A stretch of DNA of 64,000 nt from Sphingomonas parapaucimobilis NBRC 15100 (GTDB taxonomy: Bacteria > Pseudomonadota > Alphaproteobacteria > Sphingomonadales > Sphingomonadaceae), in NCBI RefSeq assembly GCF_000787715.1, contig NZ_BBPI01000034.1:1-64000 (forward strand), in the 5' to 3' direction. Positions 61,514-64,000 of the stretch are shown in pieces. Made by a program: the position numbers and the translations under genes. The notes beneath the pieces are model-generated. The model was not told the origin of the DNA. It searched no databases and saw only the letters and a list, made by a program, of their open reading frames with translations. Position 1 is the stretch's first letter. Each line of letters begins with the position of its first letter.

Positions 61514-64000
61514 CTACCCGTCCAGCATCGCCCTGATCCGCGCCGCCAGGTCGGCAAAGTCGAACGGCTTGGTGATCAGCGCCACCCCGGCGTCCAGCCG
61601 CCCGCCATGGACGATCACGTCGCGGGCATAGCCGGTGGTGAACAACACCTTCAGCTCGGGATGCAACGACCGCGCGGCCGAGGCCAGGTCGGCCCCCGTC
61701 ATGCCGCCGGGCAGCACCACATCGGAAAACAGCAGCGCGATACGCGACGCGTCGGGCGCCTCGAGCAGGGCGAGGGCCGATGCCCCGTCCTCCGCCTCGA
61801 TCACGTCATAGCCCAGCTCGCGCAGCGCCTCGGTCGAATAGCTGCGGACATCGGCATCGTCCTCGACCACCAGGATCGTCTCGGACCCGCGAACGGGATG
61901 CGGGGCGACCGGGGGCGGGTCCAGCGGCGCGGTCGCCTCGCCCCGGAAGCGCGGCAGGAACAGGGTGACGCAGGTGCCCTCGCCGGGGCGCGATTCGATC
62001 TGCACCTGCCCGCCCGACTGCTTGGCGAAACCATAGACCATCGACAGGCCCAGCCCGGTGCCCTTGCCCACCTCCTTGGTGGTGAAGAACGGCTCGAACA
62101 CCCGGCCCAGCGTCGCGCGGTCCATGCCGGTGCCGGTGTCGCTGACGTCGATGGCGACATAATCGCCCGGATCGGTGGGATAGGGCACCGGCCCCGCCGC
62201 CATCGTCGCCAGCCCGTCCAGCGTCGCGTTGCGCATCGTGATCGACAGGGTGCCGCCATGCGGCATCGCGTCGCGCGCATTGACCGCCAGGTTCAGGATC
62301 GCGCTTTCCAGCTGGTTGGGATCGGCCTCTGTCACCCACAGGTCGGAGGCGGATTCGACGGACAGGCGCACCTGCTCGCCCAGGGTCCGGGTCAGCAGGT
62401 CGGACAGCCCGTCGACCAGCCGCCGCGCATCGACCGATTGCGGGGCCAGCGGTTGCCGCCGCGAAAAGGCGAGCAGCCGCCGGGTCAGGGTGGCGGCCCG
62501 CCGCGCGCCCGTCATCGCATTGGTCGCCGACCGCCTGGCGCGCGGATGCTCGCCCTCCGGCAGGAAACGGTCGAGCATCTCCAGATTGCCGACCACGACC
62601 TGGAGCAGATTGTTGAAGTCGTGCGCGATGCCGCCGGTCAGCTGGCCGACCGCCTCCATCTTCTGGCTCTGGCGCAACTGCGCCTCCATGTCGTGCAGCC
62701 GTTCCTGCTGCGCCAGCCGTTCGGACACATCGGTCGCGAACTGATAGGCGCCGATCGGCGTGCCCTCGGCGGAAACCAGCGGGCTGAAGCGCAGCTCGTA
62801 ATGGCGCCGCTCCCCCGCCAGGTCTTCGAGCGCCTGGATGACCGAAAACTCCTCGCCCGCCAGCGCGCGCGTCCAATAGTCGCGCATGACCGACAGGATC
62901 TCCGGCCGGTCGGCCATCGCCTCGGCCTTGTGCTGGCCGATCTGCGGGCGGGCGCCGAAGATGCGCTCGAAATCCTCGGCCGCGGCGCGGTTGATCGCCA
63001 GATAGCGATGGTCGAAGCCCAGCACCTGGACCAGCGTGCCGGTCGAATCGATGATATCGGCGAACAGCTTGCGCTCGGCCAGCGCCTCCATCACCCGGCG
63101 CTCCAGCACCGCATTGACGTCGCGCAGCGTCACCTCGGCCCGGCGGCGCTCGTCGATATCGACGACCGATCCGATCATCCCCAGAAAGACGCCGTCATCG
63201 TCGAAGCGCGGAACGGCGGAGGCCATCACCCAGTGATAGCCCCCCTGCACCTGCGCCAGCCGATATTCGGTCTGGAAGGCGCGCGGCGCGACCATCGCCT
63301 CGCGAAACGCCCGCTCCGCGATCGGGCGATCGTCGGGATGAAGCATCTCCGCCCAGCCGAAACGCAGGCCCTGCGCGACGTCCTGCCCGGTCTGCACCTG
63401 CCAGGCACGGTTGATATAGGTGCAATGGCCGTCGGTATCGGTCACCCAGATGACGATCGGCGCATGATCGGCGACGTTGCGGAACCGCGCCTCGCTCTCG
63501 CGGGCGGCGGACAGCGCGGTTTCGCGGTCCTGCCGGTCGCGCATCCGCGCGCTGCTGTCGATCACGGTCGCCAGGATGCCTGCCGGGCGCCCGCTTTCGT
63601 CCGCGATGGGGGTATAGTCGAGGTCGAGCCAATGCTGCTCGGACCGCCCATTGCGATTCAGCATCAGCGCCTGGTCGCGATAGGCCAGCGTGCGGCCCGC
63701 CAGCCCCTCGGCGATGACCTGGGTATTGAACGTCGCGGCCTCGGGCCACGCCTCGACCAGGGGAACACCCAGCATCGTCGGGTGCCGGTCGCCGGAAAAT
63801 TCGGCATAGCCCGCATTGTAGATCAGGATGCCCTCCGGCCCCCAGATGGTCGCGATCGGGATCGCGGCGGCGAGCGCGATGGCGATCGCCGTCAACCGGC
63901 TCTGCGGCCAGGTGGCGATCGGCCCCAGCGGCGTTGCGGTCCAGTCATGCCCCGCGATCAGCCGACCCATCTCGCCGCTGCGCGCCAGAACAGCGGCAAA
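61514..64000 (-). CDS. PAS-containing hybrid histidine kinase, 5' end outside the window
   Basis: At least 828 residues are visible; the frame stays open past the ATG at 63970 to the window edge, with FAVLARSGE directly ahead of [10 protein letters not shown], as in related kinases, so the true start is beyond 64000. Seen: a PAS-like N-terminal region, two further PAS domains ([39 protein letters not shown]), HisKA with [26 protein letters not shown], ATPase ([34 protein letters not shown]) and a C-terminal receiver ([41 protein letters not shown]). No membrane segment. It is oriented like the efflux operon and ends 163 bp before it. Confidence 0.9.
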   Translation of the reverse strand, partial: FAAVLARSGEMGRLIAGHDWTATPLGPIATWPQSRLTAIAIALAAAIPIATIWGPEGILIYNAGYAEFSGDRHPTMLGVPLVEAWPEAATFNTQVIAEGLAGRTLAYRDQALMLNRNGRSEQHWLDLDYTPIADESGRPAGILATVIDSSARMRDRQDRETALSAARESEARFRNVADHAPIVIWVTDTDGHCTYINRAWQVQTGQDVAQGLRFGWAEMLHPDDRPIAERAFREAMVAPRAFQTEYRLAQVQGGYHWVMASAVPRFDDDGVFLGMIGSVVDIDERRRAEVTLRDVNAVLERRVMEALAERKLFADIIDSTGTLVQVLGFDHRYLAINRAAAEDFERIFGARPQIGQHKAEAMADRPEILSVMRDYWTRALAGEEFSVIQALEDLAGERRHYELRFSPLVSAEGTPIGAYQFATDVSERLAQQERLHDMEAQLRQSQKMEAVGQLTGGIAHDFNNLLQVVVGNLEMLDRFLPEGEHPRARRSATNAMTGARRAATLTRRLLAFSRRQPLAPQSVDARRLVDGLSDLLTRTLGEQVRLSVESASDLWVTEADPNQLESAILNLAVNARDAMPHGGTLSITMRNATLDGLATMAAGPVPYPTDPGDYVAIDVSDTGTGMDRATLGRVFEPFFTTKEVGKGTGLGLSMVYGFAKQSGGQVQIESRPGEGTCVTLFLPRFRGEATAPLDPPPVAPHPVRGSETILVVEDDADVRSYSTEALRELGYDVIEAEDGASALALLEAPDASRIALLFSDVVLPGGMTGADLASAARSLHPELKVLFTTGYARDVIVHGGRLDAGVALITKPFDFADLAARIRAMLDG

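Overview
The window is a piece of a GC-rich alphaproteobacterial chromosome, most probably from a sphingomonad (Sphingomonas or a close relative). The reasons are five large TonB-dependent receptors in 64 kb, an HWE-type histidine kinase, a split pntAa/pntAb/pntB transhydrogenase, a DUF3649/PepSY/DUF3325 iron-uptake set, a NodT-like outer-membrane efflux protein, and two families of palindromic intergenic repeats. Species-level assignment is inference. I saw no tRNA or rRNA gene, CRISPR array, prophage or intact insertion sequence.

Layout. 1-8.7 kb: thiD, a bestrophin-like channel, an NtrC-type regulator with an altered sigma54-contact loop, then a small cytochrome-oxidase-subunit-IV-like gene leading the transhydrogenase operon, which carries an unexpected DUF559 nuclease-like gene between pntAa and pntAb. 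8.7-17.3 kb: a DUF2236 oxygenase-like protein, a divergent DapF-family epimerase, an XRE regulator overlapping a glutaminyl-peptide cyclotransferase, an Rrf2 regulator, and a DUF1800/DUF1501 pair. 16.2-20 kb: a TonB receptor overlapping a PI-PLC-like phosphodiesterase. 20-23 kb: an HWE kinase, single-domain receiver and Crp-type regulator operon. 23-28 kb: an MscS-type channel and a second TonB receptor. 28-34.7 kb: a histidine acid phosphatase/phytase-like gene followed by an OmpR-type two-component pair, divergent from a third TonB receptor, with a Pho-box-like direct repeat between them. 34.8-38 kb: DeoR regulator, POT-family transporter, glutaminase. 37.8-43.3 kb: an iron locus (siderophore receptor divergent from DUF3649-PepSY-DUF3325, with a Fur-like palindrome between) and a ferredoxin-NADP reductase. 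43.5-47 kb: a TonB receptor with a glycine-rich insertion and a winged-helix regulator. 47-55.8 kb: one chemotaxis operon reading leftward (MCP, STAS protein, CheA, CheR, CheB, CheD, CheY, CheW, a second CheB-like protein, a small helical protein). 56-61.4 kb: glyoxalase I, organic hydroperoxide reductase and a three-gene EmrAB-TolC-type efflux operon. 61.5-64 kb: a hybrid PAS histidine kinase that runs off the right edge.

How the parts may work together. Two loci pair a TonB receptor with a periplasmic or secreted phosphorus-releasing enzyme, which fits scavenging of organic phosphate; the one at 30-34 kb also carries its own two-component system and Pho-box-like sites. The chemotaxis operon is complete for adaptation (CheR, CheB, CheD, and an MCP ending in a WxxF tether) but also encodes a CheB paralogue whose receiver is intact while two of three methylesterase triad residues are replaced. 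I regard this pseudo-CheB and the small helical gene translationally coupled to it as the best candidate for an undescribed mechanism in the window.

Palindromic repeats of about 100-130 bp occur at eight places, mostly within a few bases of a stop codon, and a second 88-bp repeat family occurs at 9.6-9.9 kb. They probably act as transcription-ending or mRNA-stabilising hairpins, or are non-autonomous mobile elements.
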